DNA from: Tieghemiomyces parasiticus
Taxonomy: Eukaryota > Kickxellomycota > Dimargaritomycetes > Dimargaritales > Dimargaritaceae
Assembly (NCBI GenBank): GCA_027575765.1
Contig: JANBPT010000319.1
Coordinates: forward strand, 1-44,797
Direction of reading: 5' to 3'
DNA: 44,797 nt
Positions 21,205-32,400 of the stretch are shown one piece after another. The translations under genes and the position numbers were made by a program. Within the stretch, counting starts at the first letter, position 1. Each line of letters starts with the position of its first letter. A model generated the notes under the pieces. That model did no database searches. It was not told the origin of the DNA and worked only from the letters and a program-made list of their open reading frames with translations.

Positions 21205-23950
21205 ATGGCTGACGTCCCGGTCAACAAGGCCCAGCTCTTCGTGCGGGGTATTCCATACAGCGCCACCAACGCCGAGCTCGAGGAGTTTTTCAGCGACATC
21301 GGGCCTGTACGGTCCTGTTTCGCTGTGGCCGACCCCAACGCCCAGGAGCAGGACGACGAAGATGAGGACGCAGCACCAGTCCGCCGTAACAAAGGCTATG
21401 GATTTGTCCAGTATGCCATACCCGACGACGCCGCTGAGGCCATCAAAGAGCTTCCCTCGCGGAAATTCAAGGGTCGGACTCTCCTGATCGAATTCGCCAT
21501 TGCCCGGACCCGCGCCGAGGAAAAGTCCGAGACGCGAAAGAAGGTGAAAACTTACATCGACGGTAAGTCTAAACATTATTGATTCGATTATCCCGGCCGG
21601 TCTAGTTTCACGTTGAAAGCGGCCTGACTACTTGTACTTCCCGCTACTGTATTTCTCGGAAAGAGGGCCCACTCACTCTCTCCACGGTATTCAACACTTT
21701 TGAACTTTCCCCTCTCCCGCTCTTTCCATGGCAGACGCCAAGGACTCTCAGGCCGACAAGAGAGAGAACCCCCAGCACGTCTTGCTGGTGAAGGGAATCC
21801 CGCGCAAAATTCAGCACCCGGCTCTCCGTAAGGATTTTCGCAAGTTTGGCGACATCAAGCACCTCGCCTACCCGTTCAAGCAAGAGGAAAGCCCAGACGA
21901 CACAGAGAACACCCGGGCGGCGGCACTTTACTTTGAGACTATCGGCTATGCCAAGCGCGCGCTGCGCTTGATCAACAAGGCCGAGCTGGAAGGTAAGGCG
22001 CTGACCGCAGCGTATCTGCCACCGGGCGCGCAGATGACCCAAGTCTTTGTGCACAACCTGGACTTCCGGCTCACCGCACCGGAATTCCGCAAGCACTTCG
22101 AGCCCGCCGGCAGCGTTCAGAGCGTCTATTTCCCACGGTCCGGTCCTTCGGCTAACCTCCACGGACCGGAAAAGTCTGATGCCAAGAGCGAAAACAAAGT
22201 CCACAATTCTGGGTTCGGGTTCGTCCAGTACACCATCCCGGCCGAGGCACGTAACGCCGTCGAAACACTGAACGGAACAAAACTCCGGGGCCGTGTGCTC
22301 ACCGTTTCCCAGACCAAGACAGTTGCCGAGCTGGCCGAGGAGAAGGCGAAGGGCCAAGGTAACCATGTGAGATTGGCGACCTCGGATGATGACGAGGACG
22401 AGTCTGACGAGGAGTCGGCGGATGACAGCGAAGACGATGACGAATCAATCGATGAGGAGGAGGTTTCGGAGTCCGAGCCGGAGGATGAGGAGGAATTCAT
22501 GGCCCTCGATGAGGACGAAGAAGTGGAGTTAGAGAAGGAAAATCCTGATGTGAAGCCCTCCAAAGGCAAAACTGCCATTCCGCGCGACAATGTGGACGAC
22601 TGCACGCTGTTCGTACGCAACCTATCGTTCGACACGACCGATCAGGACCTCCGCGACAAATTCTCCGCGTTCGGAAAGCTGGCCTACGCTCTGGTGACGC
22701 GGGATAAAGTCACCGGACTGTCTCGTGGCTCCGGGTTTATCCGGTTCCGCAAGGCAGCCGACGCAGCGGCCTGTCTTACCTTGGCCCGCGAGGTGGAGAC
22801 TGAAATCGCCGCCGCGAGTGCGCCGGTGCAAAGCAGCGTCGACAGCACTAAGCTACCGCCGTCGTACCGGTCTGTCCTCGAGCCCGAGGTGCCGAGCGGA
22901 GCTACCGACATCAACGCCTTCCGCCTGCACCAGCACCAGCTAACTGTCCTCCCGGCGATAGCGCGTACCGAGGTAGCCCAGGTGAAGGCGGAGCGCAAGA
23001 TCACGCAGCGCAAGCAAGACCGGCGCAACATGTACCTACTTATGGAGGGTCTGGTCCCGGAGGACTCCGCCCTGGCCATGACCCTGGGCAAGGAAGAGAT
23101 GCTTAAACGGACGACGTCGTACGGGCAGCGCAAGGCGGCCCTAGCCGCGAACCCAAACTTTTTCCTGTCCAAGGTCCGTCTGGCGATCCGTAATCTGCCA
23201 CGCTCGATGGACGACAAGGAACTGCGCACCTTGGGGAAGACGGCCGTGGCCAAGTTCAAGGAGGCCGTCCGTAGTGGTGCCACCGAACCGCTCAGCCGCG
23301 AGGAGAGGGAGGAGGGCTGGCAGTACCTTCCACGGATCAAGCAAGCCAAGGTCAACGTCAACTCTAAAGAGATTGATAAGACTACGGGTAAGCCCAAATC
23401 CCGCGGTTCCGGGTTTTTGGAGTTTCAGTGCCACGCCCACGCCCTGGCCACCCTGCGGTATCTTAACAACAACCCGACCGTGTTTACCTCCCAGCGCCGG
23501 CCCATTGTCGAGTTCGCCATGGAGAACGCCCGCTTGCTTCACAGTCGTAACCATCGCATTGAGCGCCAGACGAGTCGCCAGAAACCAGGAGAGAATGAGG
23601 CCCGGCCCAAGCGCGGGCGAACCGACATCTTTACGGGTGCCCCAGTGCTAAAGCGGAAGACGCCCGGGGACAAGGACGGTGCGTCACCGGCGACGGTTCA
23701 GCCGGCGCGGTCCCATGCAAAGAGCGCTAATCGCGGCGGGAAGGATAAGCCAAGTCCCCATAAGAAACCTCGCCAGGAGAAGGTCCAGTCGAATGCCAAA
23801 CCGGTTCCGGGAGCCGCGTCTAGCACGGTGAAGGCCCCGCCGGCTTCCAAGAAGGACGGCAAGGGCAAGCGCGGTGCTCCACCCACCACCTCGACCTTCT
23901 CCGCCACCAAGGATCTCATCAAGAACGCTCTCAAGGCCGGTAAGGTCTAA
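21205..23950 (+). CDS. NOP4: Nucleolar multi-RRM protein, NOP4/RBM28 family (60S biogenesis)
   Basis: Two exons, 21205-21562 and 21735-23950 (intron 172 nt, GTAAGT/CAG, phase 1), give 857 residues; yeast Nop4 has 685. The family is needed for 27S pre-rRNA processing and 60S assembly in the nucleolus. RRM1 (about 7-95) has LFVRGI and KGYGFVQY; an RRM-like module (about 136-210) has HVLLVKGIP without a clear RNP1; the next (about 215-325) has VFVHNL and GFGFVQY. An Asp/Glu/Ser-rich stretch follows (about 335-395), then an RRM with LFVRNLSF and GSGFIRF, a linker with RNMYLLMEGL, and a last RRM with LAIRNLPRSMDDKEL, the KSRGSGFLEF motif and NNNP...RRPIVEFAMEN. These last elements are diagnostic of NOP4/RBM28. 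The Lys/Arg-rich tail is typical of nucleolar proteins. Exon 2 also holds an in-frame ATG within the acceptor region, but splicing is needed to keep RRM1. Confidence 0.9.
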
Positions 23951-24057
23951 ATTATCTACATGTCGCACATCTCTTCCCCCCCCCACCCTCTGCTTGTTCC
24001 ATTTTACTATAATAGTGCGACTGACGAGAGATATTGTGACATACCTTCGTGCTGCCG

Positions 24058-24063
24058 AATAAA
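24058..24063 (+). terminator. Poly(A) signal AATAAA, NOP4-like gene
   Basis: AATAAA lies 107 bp after the stop codon. Confidence 0.7.
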
Positions 24064-25490
24064 TAACACCACATTGACTAATTTCGATTCAAAAATGATG
24101 GACGTCCTCCATTTGAGGTATTATTTACCTTGAATTACTGTCTATTACCTATTAGTGGAGGCCGCCTTTGAGATTTGATCACAATTGCCGGATGGAAGGA
24201 CTTGATGCAACAGGTGGGCTAACTCGACATTACTGTTCGTCGGTCATGGTTTTGGGCGGAGGCAGCCCCGGCGTTTTGGGAGCGTGTCTGGTTGGGGCAT
24301 AGTCATTACACGTCACGGGTGTAAGGATGGGGCTTAATTGCGACCCGGTGTCCCCCCAAAAAAGAAGAACTTTTGGGCACCAAGCTGAGGCCTTTGGGGA
24401 GGCGTGTTTGCGTTGGGGCAGAAAGGTAGATGGTGGTAATAGAAGTGCCTCAACCGAGGGCTGGCCTACATTTATCACCACGAGGTATACACGCACTGGT
24501 CTGTCCTGCGCCCCCTCCCCTCCCCCACTGTCGATGTTGACCTGTTGTACCTGGACAGCAGTCCAAAGGTTGGCAGGGTTGACTCGCTACTTCCCGGCCT
24601 CACACACTAGACATGGTCATTCACACTGGCGCATGCTCAATGAACTAAAATGTAATTGACTAGATAGACAAGTGGGAAGGTAAAGCGGAAAGACTCGAAC
24701 ATGGTGACCTCATCTGCTAGGGACTCGTATTAAAAGCTTGGCCCCTTAACCCGCTTCACCGTTCAACCATCTGGTCATTTCTGATCGACCCTACCTCGAG
24801 CAACGGCCGCTACAAGGTCTTTCAATAGCTAGCCAGGAGGCATAAGAAGGAGAGGAGTGGGGGAGAAGACACCGACTTCGCGATGGACCGCATGGCATAT
24901 GCTCCAGATCTGCATAAAATGTGCCGCTTTGCAGCAGTTCATCAATGCCTCTCCTGGCGACTGGATGGCATCTCGCCGCCTACTATCAGTAGTGATGGTG
25001 AGGATACCCCTGATAGGCGTCCCCCCAGCCACTTACTCGCTGCTTAGCTGGCGGAGCAATTGCGAAATCAGCACCCCGCGGTCATTGACCTTCCGCTGTT
25101 ATACACGGTGCTTGCTCCCCCCTCTTGCGGTGATCTCATTTTTATTCTTGCTTTTACCTGCGGGCCATATAAAGTTGGGACCAGCACCGGTCATCCCCAA
25201 GCCGCATGGCCTCAGTGTATTTTCCTCTGCTACTTCGCCCCTGGTCATTTTTTTGGGAAAGGTCGCTCCTGTGGCTTCTCTCGTTCCCTTCTCGTCAACC
25301 CCTTAACCGCTCCAGCGGAACGTTTGCCCGGTCCTTATTACCAGTATGGCCCCCGACCTCGCATTCACCACGTCGTACCCATACCGAAAAATATAGTTAT
25401 TGCAACCGTGCAAACAATTGTCACACTATCCACCGCTTTTCATGTGTTGACGGTTTCCTTCGTTAACTAGCGAATGGCTGACGTCGGGGA
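24064..25490. other. Spacer between NOP4-like and TMEM62-like genes
   Basis: No gene is supported. It includes a tRNA-like relic on the minus strand (24680-24777) and, from about 25380, the upstream region of the next gene. Confidence 0.5.
24680..24777 (-). pseudogene. Possible decayed tRNA (class II-like) relic
   Basis: Read on the minus strand, the segment begins GACCAGATGGTTGAACGGTG, which resembles a tRNA 5' end with an A box, and contains GTTCGAGTC, a good match to the T loop and B box. However, the T stem, acceptor stem and anticodon stem do not pair. It may be a tRNA pseudogene or tRNA-derived fragment, or chance. Confidence 0.25.
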
Positions 25491-25607
25491 TTGAACCTAC
25501 TTCATTTTAGCATATTGTCTACTGCCCCCCCCCTCTACTCACACCCTTACCTTTTCCACCCCAAGCCCGTTTCGCACCGGCATCCCGCCCTTATTCTTTT
25601 CCTTGCC

Positions 25608-28346
25608 ATGTTAGCAACGGTCCGGCCCTACCTACTCGGGCTGTTCCTCTGCACGGTGACCGTGGTCAGCTGGCTCTATGGCTACCACGTCCATCGCGAA
25701 GCCACTGAATCCTTACGCACTGCCCCGCCCCAGTGGACGAATGTGGTCGACGACTACGAAGCAGCCGCGGTGACCACCGATACCCCCGTCCACGGCGACC
25801 CCACCGTGCTGGGCGACCAACTCGACGGCCTGTTCCAGTTTATCCACGTATCGGACCTACACATTTCCAAGTTCCACGCCGCTGGGGGTATCGTACACTT
25901 TCTCCACTTTCTAGGCACGGCTGTACCCCTCATATCCCCAGCCTTTGTGGTGGCCACCGGTGACCTGACCGACGCCAAAGATGTTGCCATGTTGGGGTCC
26001 TCGCAATACCCCGAGGAGTGGCGGGCTTACCGAACGGCGTTGGCCCAGGCCGGAATGTTGGACCGTAACGGCGGCGAGTACTGGTATGACCTGCGGGGCA
26101 ACCATGACTGCTTTAACGTACCCAGTTGGGACTCCGATGTCAACTACTTCCGCACCTACGGGGTCCGCCAATCTCGCGGCTATAGCTTTGAGCGGCGCTA
26201 CCCGTTCGGGTCGTACGGGTTCGTGGCTGTCGACGCCTGCCCGCAGTACGGCATCTCCCGCCCGCTCAACTTCTTTGGCTTCATCAGCCACACGGCCATG
26301 GACGAACTGGCCGAGCGGTTAGACCACTACCATGCCACCGCCAACCATACTTTCCTGTTTAGCCACTACCCGGCTAGTACCACCCAGTTCGGTACCGTCT
26401 CCGATGGCCGTGGTTTCACTGACCTTGCAGCCCAGTTCAGCATCTACCTCTGCGGTCACCTCCACGAGCTGGCCCTGGGTATCGGCAAGAAATTGAAGGC
26501 CTACAAACCGTCGCACTACCTGGAACTGGAGCTGACGGACCTGAAGCTGCACGCTACCTACAGGGTGCTGGCCGTTGACCACGACATGATAACCTTTAAG
26601 GACGTACCTTTGCCTTTACCCGAGATTCCAGCGCCTAACGTACCCGGCACGGGCATGGAGCCCCCGCACGTCACGATCCCAACCTCACTGCCGGCGCCCC
26701 CGGTCGTCCTGACCACTAACCCCAAGGACGCGCGGTACTTATTACCCCAACGCGAGCCCGTGCACCGCATTCTCACCTCCACCCACATTCGGTTCCTGGC
26801 GTGGTCCCAGGTACCCGTAGCCAATGTGACCATTCAGATTGACGGCCGTCCTCATCCCCACCTGGCTGTGTACCGCGGACCAGCCCCGCCTACCGATGAA
26901 GCGGACACTGCGACGCGTGTTAACCACGTCCCACTGTGGGTAGCTCCCTGGGACCCCCAACGGTACCACGATGGCCGGTCGCACCGTTTAGTGATCACCG
27001 TGACCGACACAGCCGGCCGGACGGGCCGGGACCAGGTAACCTTCCGCGTGGACGGCCGCAGGATGTCCATGCACAACGCGGCGCAGGGCGGGTGGATCAT
27101 GCAGACCGATTTCAACGCTTGGCTGCAGCGGTGGTTCCTAGTCGGGTACGTGTTCATGACGATCGGCCTCGTTCTCATCCCCAAGTGCGTGGGCAGTTAC
27201 CTGCACGGCCATGGTTGCTACGCCACCTGGCGTGCCGACCAGTCCGCGGCCTTAATTCGGACCGACCGACGCAGCCGCGCCGCCTACTACCGGAGTACGG
27301 CCCCGCGGCCCCTGGCCTATGTGCGTTACGTCGCCGCCCGCCTCGGTTTCCATCTCCGGGCCGCCGGGTTCCGGCTTGTCGAACTGCAGAACGCCAAGCG
27401 CATATTTTATCCATTTTTCGCCTACTGTCTTTACCTGGTCACGGGACCCTGGTTTGTTGGGGAACTGATCCCGGCCGCCGCGGCCCACCAGCCCGAGCTG
27501 GCCATCGGCTATTTCTACTTACAGGGTCTCTACATCAACCGCCAGTGGGTACCCACCTCCGATACGTGGTTCTTTGCCTTTAATACCGCTCTGTTTCCGT
27601 CAATCTTTTTCATCATGTACCTAGCCTTCTGTACCACGCCACCGCGTCTCCTCTACGCTCGTGACAATATCCGCCGCACCTTGCCCTACCACCGCCGGTG
27701 GTATTTCCGGGTTCTAGTCTTTTTAGGCTACTTTTACGGACTCCTGACGGGTATCGCCATCACGGCCTTCGTGTACGGCTGGCGGACCGTTGTATTTGGC
27801 CCGGCCCGCGCCTGGGCTGTCCTCTACGCTGGCTGGCTGCTCTGGCACTATGACTGGCAGTACATCATTCTCCGCCAGACCCGCGACGCGGCTCTTGAAA
27901 CTGCCTACCTACCCGTCCTCAAGTCGCCTACGGCTAGCGACGACGGGAGTGGGGATAATAGTAGCGGGTCAGGGTCGGGGCTGGGAGATGCCCGCGGCCG
28001 GCGGGCAGCTCGCGTTTACCTGACCAGCGAGGACGAAGAGGACGATCAATCGGAAGATGAGGATACGGCATTGGACAGACAGAGACGCGGGTCGAATTAC
28101 ACTGCCTCTCCTCGTCGTACCGCCTGCATAGCCGATACCTGCTCCCATTTGGGGCGAAGCAGTGGCGCTAGCCGCGCCTCCCTCGGACTCGTCGGTAGTG
28201 CTTCGGTTAGCCGGGAAGCCTCGGCCGAGTCGCTGAGTTCTACATCCAGCCTCTTGACTCGTGAAGGTAATGGCGGGGGAAGTGTCTCGGTGCGGGTCGT
28301 GCGCCGGCACGCCAATGGGGATGATCACCACCACGTAACGCAGTAA
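25608..28346 (+). CDS. TMEM62-like transmembrane calcineurin-type metallophosphoesterase
   Basis: Single-exon, 912 residues. The frame is open upstream to 25491, but that part is C/T-rich leader without ATG, so the first ATG at 25608 is taken. A signal-anchor segment lies at about 7-27. The phosphoesterase domain (about 75-300) has all metal-binding motifs: SDLHIS (about 81), GDLTD (118), RGNHD (164), FSHYP (252) and GHLHE (283). A beta-rich region follows, then about five membrane segments between 508 and 760 (for example FLVGYVFMTIGLVLIP). The Ser-rich acidic tail (about 770-912) has SEDEEDD and ends with a His run. This anchor, phosphoesterase and C-terminal membrane layout matches the TMEM62 family of eukaryotes, whose substrate is unknown. 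The catalytic domain is probably on the lumenal or outer side. The downstream gene is convergent. Confidence 0.85.
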   Translation: MLATVRPYLLGLFLCTVTVVSWLYGYHVHREATESLRTAPPQWTNVVDDYEAAAVTTDTPVHGDPTVLGDQLDGLFQFIHVSDLHISKFHAAGGIVHFLHFLGTAVPLISPAFVVATGDLTDAKDVAMLGSSQYPEEWRAYRTALAQAGMLDRNGGEYWYDLRGNHDCFNVPSWDSDVNYFRTYGVRQSRGYSFERRYPFGSYGFVAVDACPQYGISRPLNFFGFISHTAMDELAERLDHYHATANHTFLFSHYPASTTQFGTVSDGRGFTDLAAQFSIYLCGHLHELALGIGKKLKAYKPSHYLELELTDLKLHATYRVLAVDHDMITFKDVPLPLPEIPAPNVPGTGMEPPHVTIPTSLPAPPVVLTTNPKDARYLLPQREPVHRILTSTHIRFLAWSQVPVANVTIQIDGRPHPHLAVYRGPAPPTDEADTATRVNHVPLWVAPWDPQRYHDGRSHRLVITVTDTAGRTGRDQVTFRVDGRRMSMHNAAQGGWIMQTDFNAWLQRWFLVGYVFMTIGLVLIPKCVGSYLHGHGCYATWRADQSAALIRTDRRSRAAYYRSTAPRPLAYVRYVAARLGFHLRAAGFRLVELQNAKRIFYPFFAYCLYLVTGPWFVGELIPAAAAHQPELAIGYFYLQGLYINRQWVPTSDTWFFAFNTALFPSIFFIMYLAFCTTPPRLLYARDNIRRTLPYHRRWYFRVLVFLGYFYGLLTGIAITAFVYGWRTVVFGPARAWAVLYAGWLLWHYDWQYIILRQTRDAALETAYLPVLKSPTASDDGSGDNSSGSGSGLGDARGRRAARVYLTSEDEEDDQSEDEDTALDRQRRGSNYTASPRRTACIADTCSHLGRSSGASRASLGLVGSASVSREASAESLSSTSSLLTREGNGGGSVSVRVVRRHANGDDHHHVTQ

Positions 28347-28391
28347 GAGGATTCTGTACGTGGCCATCCTAATCACACCTAGGCAAATGAC

Positions 28392-28397
28392 AATAAA
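28392..28397 (+). terminator. Poly(A) signal AATAAA, TMEM62-like gene
   Basis: AATAAA lies 46 bp after the stop codon, within the 337-bp convergent spacer. Confidence 0.7.
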
Positions 28398-28635
28398 TAT
28401 GAACTTTAAATCGCTTGATTTTCACGCAACATTGCACTTAGTTCATAGTCTGACCGGACTGCACCCAACATCGCCACTTTCCTATCAACGCGGCGCCACT
28501 ACTGAGTGTAGAAGCCACCACTCCAGCGGAGCCTCGGTTCCCAAACCTCTAACGCGGCTCTAATCGCCGTTTTCCAAGGACGAGGAAAGTCCCATTCAAT
28601 AATTTTGCGGTCGGTGCAAGAGGCAGGCTCGTTAG

Positions 28636-28641
28636 TTTATT
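28636..28641 (-). terminator. Poly(A) signal AATAAA, aquaporin gene (minus strand)
   Basis: TTTATT on the + strand is AATAAA on the minus strand, 43 bp beyond the aquaporin stop codon. The two convergent genes have separate signals about 240 bp apart. Confidence 0.65.
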
Positions 28642-28683
28642 GGGGGGAGGGTTCTGAAATACACGACAGCACAGGTGATAAAA

Positions 28684-29526
28684 TTAGGCAAAGATATCAA
28701 ACAGCAGGGTACCCACGGACCCACCAATGACGGGTGCCACGACGGGGATCCAGAAGTAGTAGCTGTGGGCGGAGATGGCGGACCAGCCCCAGCCGGCAAT
28801 GAGAATGTAGAGGCGGGGTCCAAGGTCACGGGCGGGGTTGAAGCCACCTCCGGACAAGGGGCCGAAGGCCGTAGCCAGGATGAACAAGGTCAGACCAGCG
28901 GCGTAGGGAGTCCAGGCCTTGGTGGCCTCGGAGTTGCTGGAGCGCACGTGGGCAACGATGGCGATGAGCAGGACGGCGGTCCCCACTAGTTCAGCGAAAA
29001 AGGCGGACAGGTTAGAAGCATCAGCACCCGGGTGGGTAACGAAGATGCTGGCGGTAGCGTCGTGACCGTGGGCGACATCGTGGCTAAAACGGCGGATGGG
29101 GCCGGCGTAGACGGCGTGGAGAGTAGCGGCGGCGGCGACGCCACCGATGATCTGGGCGGCCAGGAAGCAGAGGGCCTTGGCGGCCGGGAACTGGCGGTGG
29201 GCGACCATGGCCAGAGTGACGGCCGGGTTTACATGTCCGCCCGAGATGGGGGCGGCGATTGCAATTCCGAGGGCCAGCGAGAGGCCCCAGCCCAAGGCGC
29301 AGAGCAGAGTCGCGGCAGGACCCGCAGTGGCCCCCACCTGGGTGAGCAGCGAGGCGTTGATGGCCAGGCCGAGGAAGACGAAGACGTAAGTGCCAAAAAA
29401 CTCAGCGAACGTCTCGTGGAAGCGGTGGCGCACGGCGTTCACCTCGCGCTGGACAGTGTTGGCGCTGTCATGGCCGTCGGCCAGGAGCGGCGAGGTCTCG
29501 CTGTTGATGTGGACTTGGTGGGACAT
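28684..29526 (-). CDS. Aquaglyceroporin / MIP-family channel
   Basis: Single-exon, 280 residues, a usual length for MIP channels, with six membrane segments between about 40 and 275. Both half-helix motifs are present: SGGHVNPAVT (Asn100-Pro-Ala) and GGGFNPARDLGPR (Asn230-Pro-Ala-Arg). Asp234 after NPAR is the signature of glycerol-permeable members. By alignment to E. coli GlpF, Trp80 and Arg233 match selectivity-filter Trp48 and Arg206, while the second aromatic is replaced by Gly, suggesting a wide pore for glycerol or similar solutes. The short N-terminal tail (about 38 residues) lacks the long regulatory extension of yeast Fps1. It is likely in the plasma membrane, with a role in osmotic glycerol or water flow. 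The start is the ATG giving a hydrophilic tail; no earlier in-frame ATG is seen. Confidence 0.93.
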   Translation of the reverse strand: MSHQVHINSETSPLLADGHDSANTVQREVNAVRHRFHETFAEFFGTYVFVFLGLAINASLLTQVGATAGPAATLLCALGWGLSLALGIAIAAPISGGHVNPAVTLAMVAHRQFPAAKALCFLAAQIIGGVAAAATLHAVYAGPIRRFSHDVAHGHDATASIFVTHPGADASNLSAFFAELVGTAVLLIAIVAHVRSSNSEATKAWTPYAAGLTLFILATAFGPLSGGGFNPARDLGPRLYILIAGWGWSAISAHSYYFWIPVVAPVIGGSVGTLLFDIFA

Positions 29527-32400
29527 GGTTGCGAGATAGAGGAGCTGTCGAAGTGGATGGGCCCGAGATAATGGGTTGGCGGGATATTGAGACGTTGGCG
29601 ATGATTGCTGGTGCCAGGTAATGGCTGGTTTGGAAGTTGGCTACCTGATAAACGCTAAGGCCGCGGCGGGAATTTACCTGCGATTAAGTGAGCTGATGGT
29701 AGGGGGGGGAGGAGGAGTATTAAGTGAACAGAACCTATAAAACAAGAGGACTGAACAGAACAAGGAACTGACGGTGGGAAAGGCACTAATTGTCAGCGAG
29801 AGGGGCAGTTCCGGATTGTACTTAAATACCGTCCGTCCCGAGAGCCCAAATCTCTGTTAACAAGAAAGGGGCGGCTGCCGCCGGTCTCAGAACCCCCTGC
29901 CGATGGGTATCGACCAAACCCCCTCTTTGTCTTGCTGGTTGGCCGTTTCGCCACTCGATTGCCAGGCATTCTCTTTCTCTGCCCCTATCAATAAGTACGG
30001 GTACTTCGCCCCGCTTCGTCATTGAAGACACAGCTCTTGCATCACGGCTACTGCTGTGGTATGAAATCCTCATGCGGGAGTTAGGACCGTTGCGGACACA
30101 GAGCTGCCATCCCCTGCAGCAGCGGTCAGCACTCTTCCCCATCAAAGCAGGGGTGTGGGAATGGGAACCCCAGGTTGAGCAGCCGTCTCGTGCACCGCTC
30201 TTCGATTTCGTTTCGTAGAGACTCAGCAGATAGACCGTGGCTACCTGCCCTATACTAGCCAAGGAGCCGCAATTCGCCTCCATTTAGCTGCCAATTCTTC
30301 ACCCTGGCGCAAGTGTGATGCTTTGCAGGGACCCTCCCCAGCTGACCGTCGTCGGGATATACCTGCAGTAAGGTCAGGAGGCGTATCGAGTTCGGCCGGT
30401 GTGCCACGCAAACGGCAACAGGCCATACTGCCAGTCATCTGCAAATTTAACTCTGGCTCGACTTGGTGTGAAGGGATCGGTGAGCGGGTTAGCTGGGGGG
30501 GCAGTAGGACAGGTCGGTGGAGGAGAAACAAAGGGAGGGCGATGGTAGATGAAGCCAATGTGAAACCGGGAGGCGAACGAGGTTGGGTACGTGTTCGTTG
30601 TGAATCAGCCGCCGGATTATGTGACTCGGTAAGGGGTGACACTGCGAAGGGGATTCGGGCCGGCTAGTAGGATATGGCATCTGGTAGTAAGGGTTGCCAC
30701 CCCGTGCAGGTCGAAATCCCAGTATAGGGGAACGTAAATGAACGGCACGGTCTGGACTCATCCTCTGTCTGCGGCCAGCCGCGCCAACCATGTTATGTCG
30801 CACGTTGTAAGTCAGGGTCTTGCTGTTGTGAGCACCGCTCCAGATAGTTACATAACGGTCAAAGGCTTCATCCATATAAGTACTCGGCCCGAGACTGTAG
30901 AGGACACATCGTGTACTTGTCGGATGAAAGATTAAGACACTAGCGGGGCCCCAGGCCAGAGCGTTTATTGCCAACTACGCGAATAGCTTCTGAAATACTA
31001 CACTCTTTACCGTCGGTCACTCACCACTTCGCTTGTTTAGCCACGTCGAATCCGCTACACTTTGCTAGGGTTATTGCTAATATCACAAAGGAAAGGTATC
31101 AAGGGCGCACCGGCCAACCACCTGACCTCTTTACCAATTCGACCTACGTTCTCCCCAAGGGGTGCAGCTGGCAACAACGTTTATGTGAATGATATCACGG
31201 TTGAGTGTGCGGGCCTTTCTTCTTCCGGGTAGCCCCGTCATCGTTGTAATCGGCGGCTTCACCAGCCAGGTCGTTGACCCCAGGTTTCCCTAGGACCTAC
31301 ACTTTGACCTGTTTTTGGGAAAGGGTTTAGAACGGCGGTCTGGATACTTCGAGCACATCTGATATCTAGAACAGCTGTATCCACTACCCACAGCATCGTA
31401 GACTACGTGCTCACAATCCTAGCAGTCCAGCCTAAACAACCCTAGCCACCTGGGTTACACTCAATCCAGAATCCTAGCCGCATGCTCCGCTGCAGAGAGT
31501 GTACTACTTTATACAGAAACTGGGCTGAGTTGGATGCCAATACATCGCAGTGCCAATTCAACTACTGTTGCGGTCAATGAATCGACTTGGTGTATTACGA
31601 CACTGGTCTAGAAATCCCGTCAATGACGTTTGCGGACGGTCCGCTTGGGCGAGGAGTGGGCCTCCATTACCCGTTGCCACCTTCTACTTCCCCAATCTAC
31701 TCCGTGGTCTATATATTCTAGTAAACACTTTAACTTGGGCAACCCCGTTCCTTAAATTTCCCTTGTATCCTTTTAATCTCCTTAAGGTGGCCCTGTCGGC
31801 CCGCGTATGCGAAAAGTCGCACGTATACGACCGCAGGGCTGGCGATGGCCAAGGGTCAGAAGTTTACGAGCGCGGCCGCAAAACTAGAAAATATCTGGAG
31901 CCGACCCAATCCAGCTGGCACGCTGTCGGAAGCGTATCGTTTTCAGAGGGGCAATAGAGGGGACGGTCGCCCCAACCGTCTACCTGGTCATTGGGCCGAA
32001 CCAGTGGCGTGCGCGTGGTCTGGGCCGTTCCGAACTATCGTGCGGGGGGGGGCAAAGATCGCCTTCTGGGCCCTCTCGATCATAGCACGTGGCCAGCCAA
32101 TCCGTGGTTTGGTTTTTATCAGCCAGGTTGTCTCCTTGTTCGAACTGAATAGTGTCCAGCGGTTATAGTCCCCGCACTGCTCCGCACGGTCGTTGTCGTC
32201 GTGATAGAACCGACGCCACACTGGCATTGACGACTGGGTGGGGGGGGGACTTGCGGAGGGAATGGTGTCTGTCCCTCTAGGTGTAATTGTGTAGTGCCTC
32301 GGTCGACTTGTAATAGCCCGTCGCCGGTTGGTTACGTTTAGTAGACCACTTTCACTTTCTAAACATCCCATCGCCACGTCCATTCACCCGCTCGAAACTA
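29527..32400. other. Spacer between aquaporin and formin genes
   Basis: No gene is firmly supported. The first 300 nt are the aquaporin promoter region. A promoter-like C/T-rich stretch with TATATATT at about 31707-31714 precedes a 107-codon frame at 31845-32168, treated as a doubtful finding. Open frames on the minus strand at 29822-30974 look non-coding. Confidence 0.5.

Noticed and set aside
25470..25500. Minus-strand tRNA T-arm at GGGGATTGAACC
   Set aside because: The loop resembles a B box, but neither the T stem nor an acceptor stem can be formed and no A box lies at the right distance.
25491..25607. N-terminal extension of the TMEM62-like protein
   Set aside because: This part is translated C/T-rich leader beginning at a TTG. 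The first ATG at 25608 directly precedes a plausible membrane anchor.
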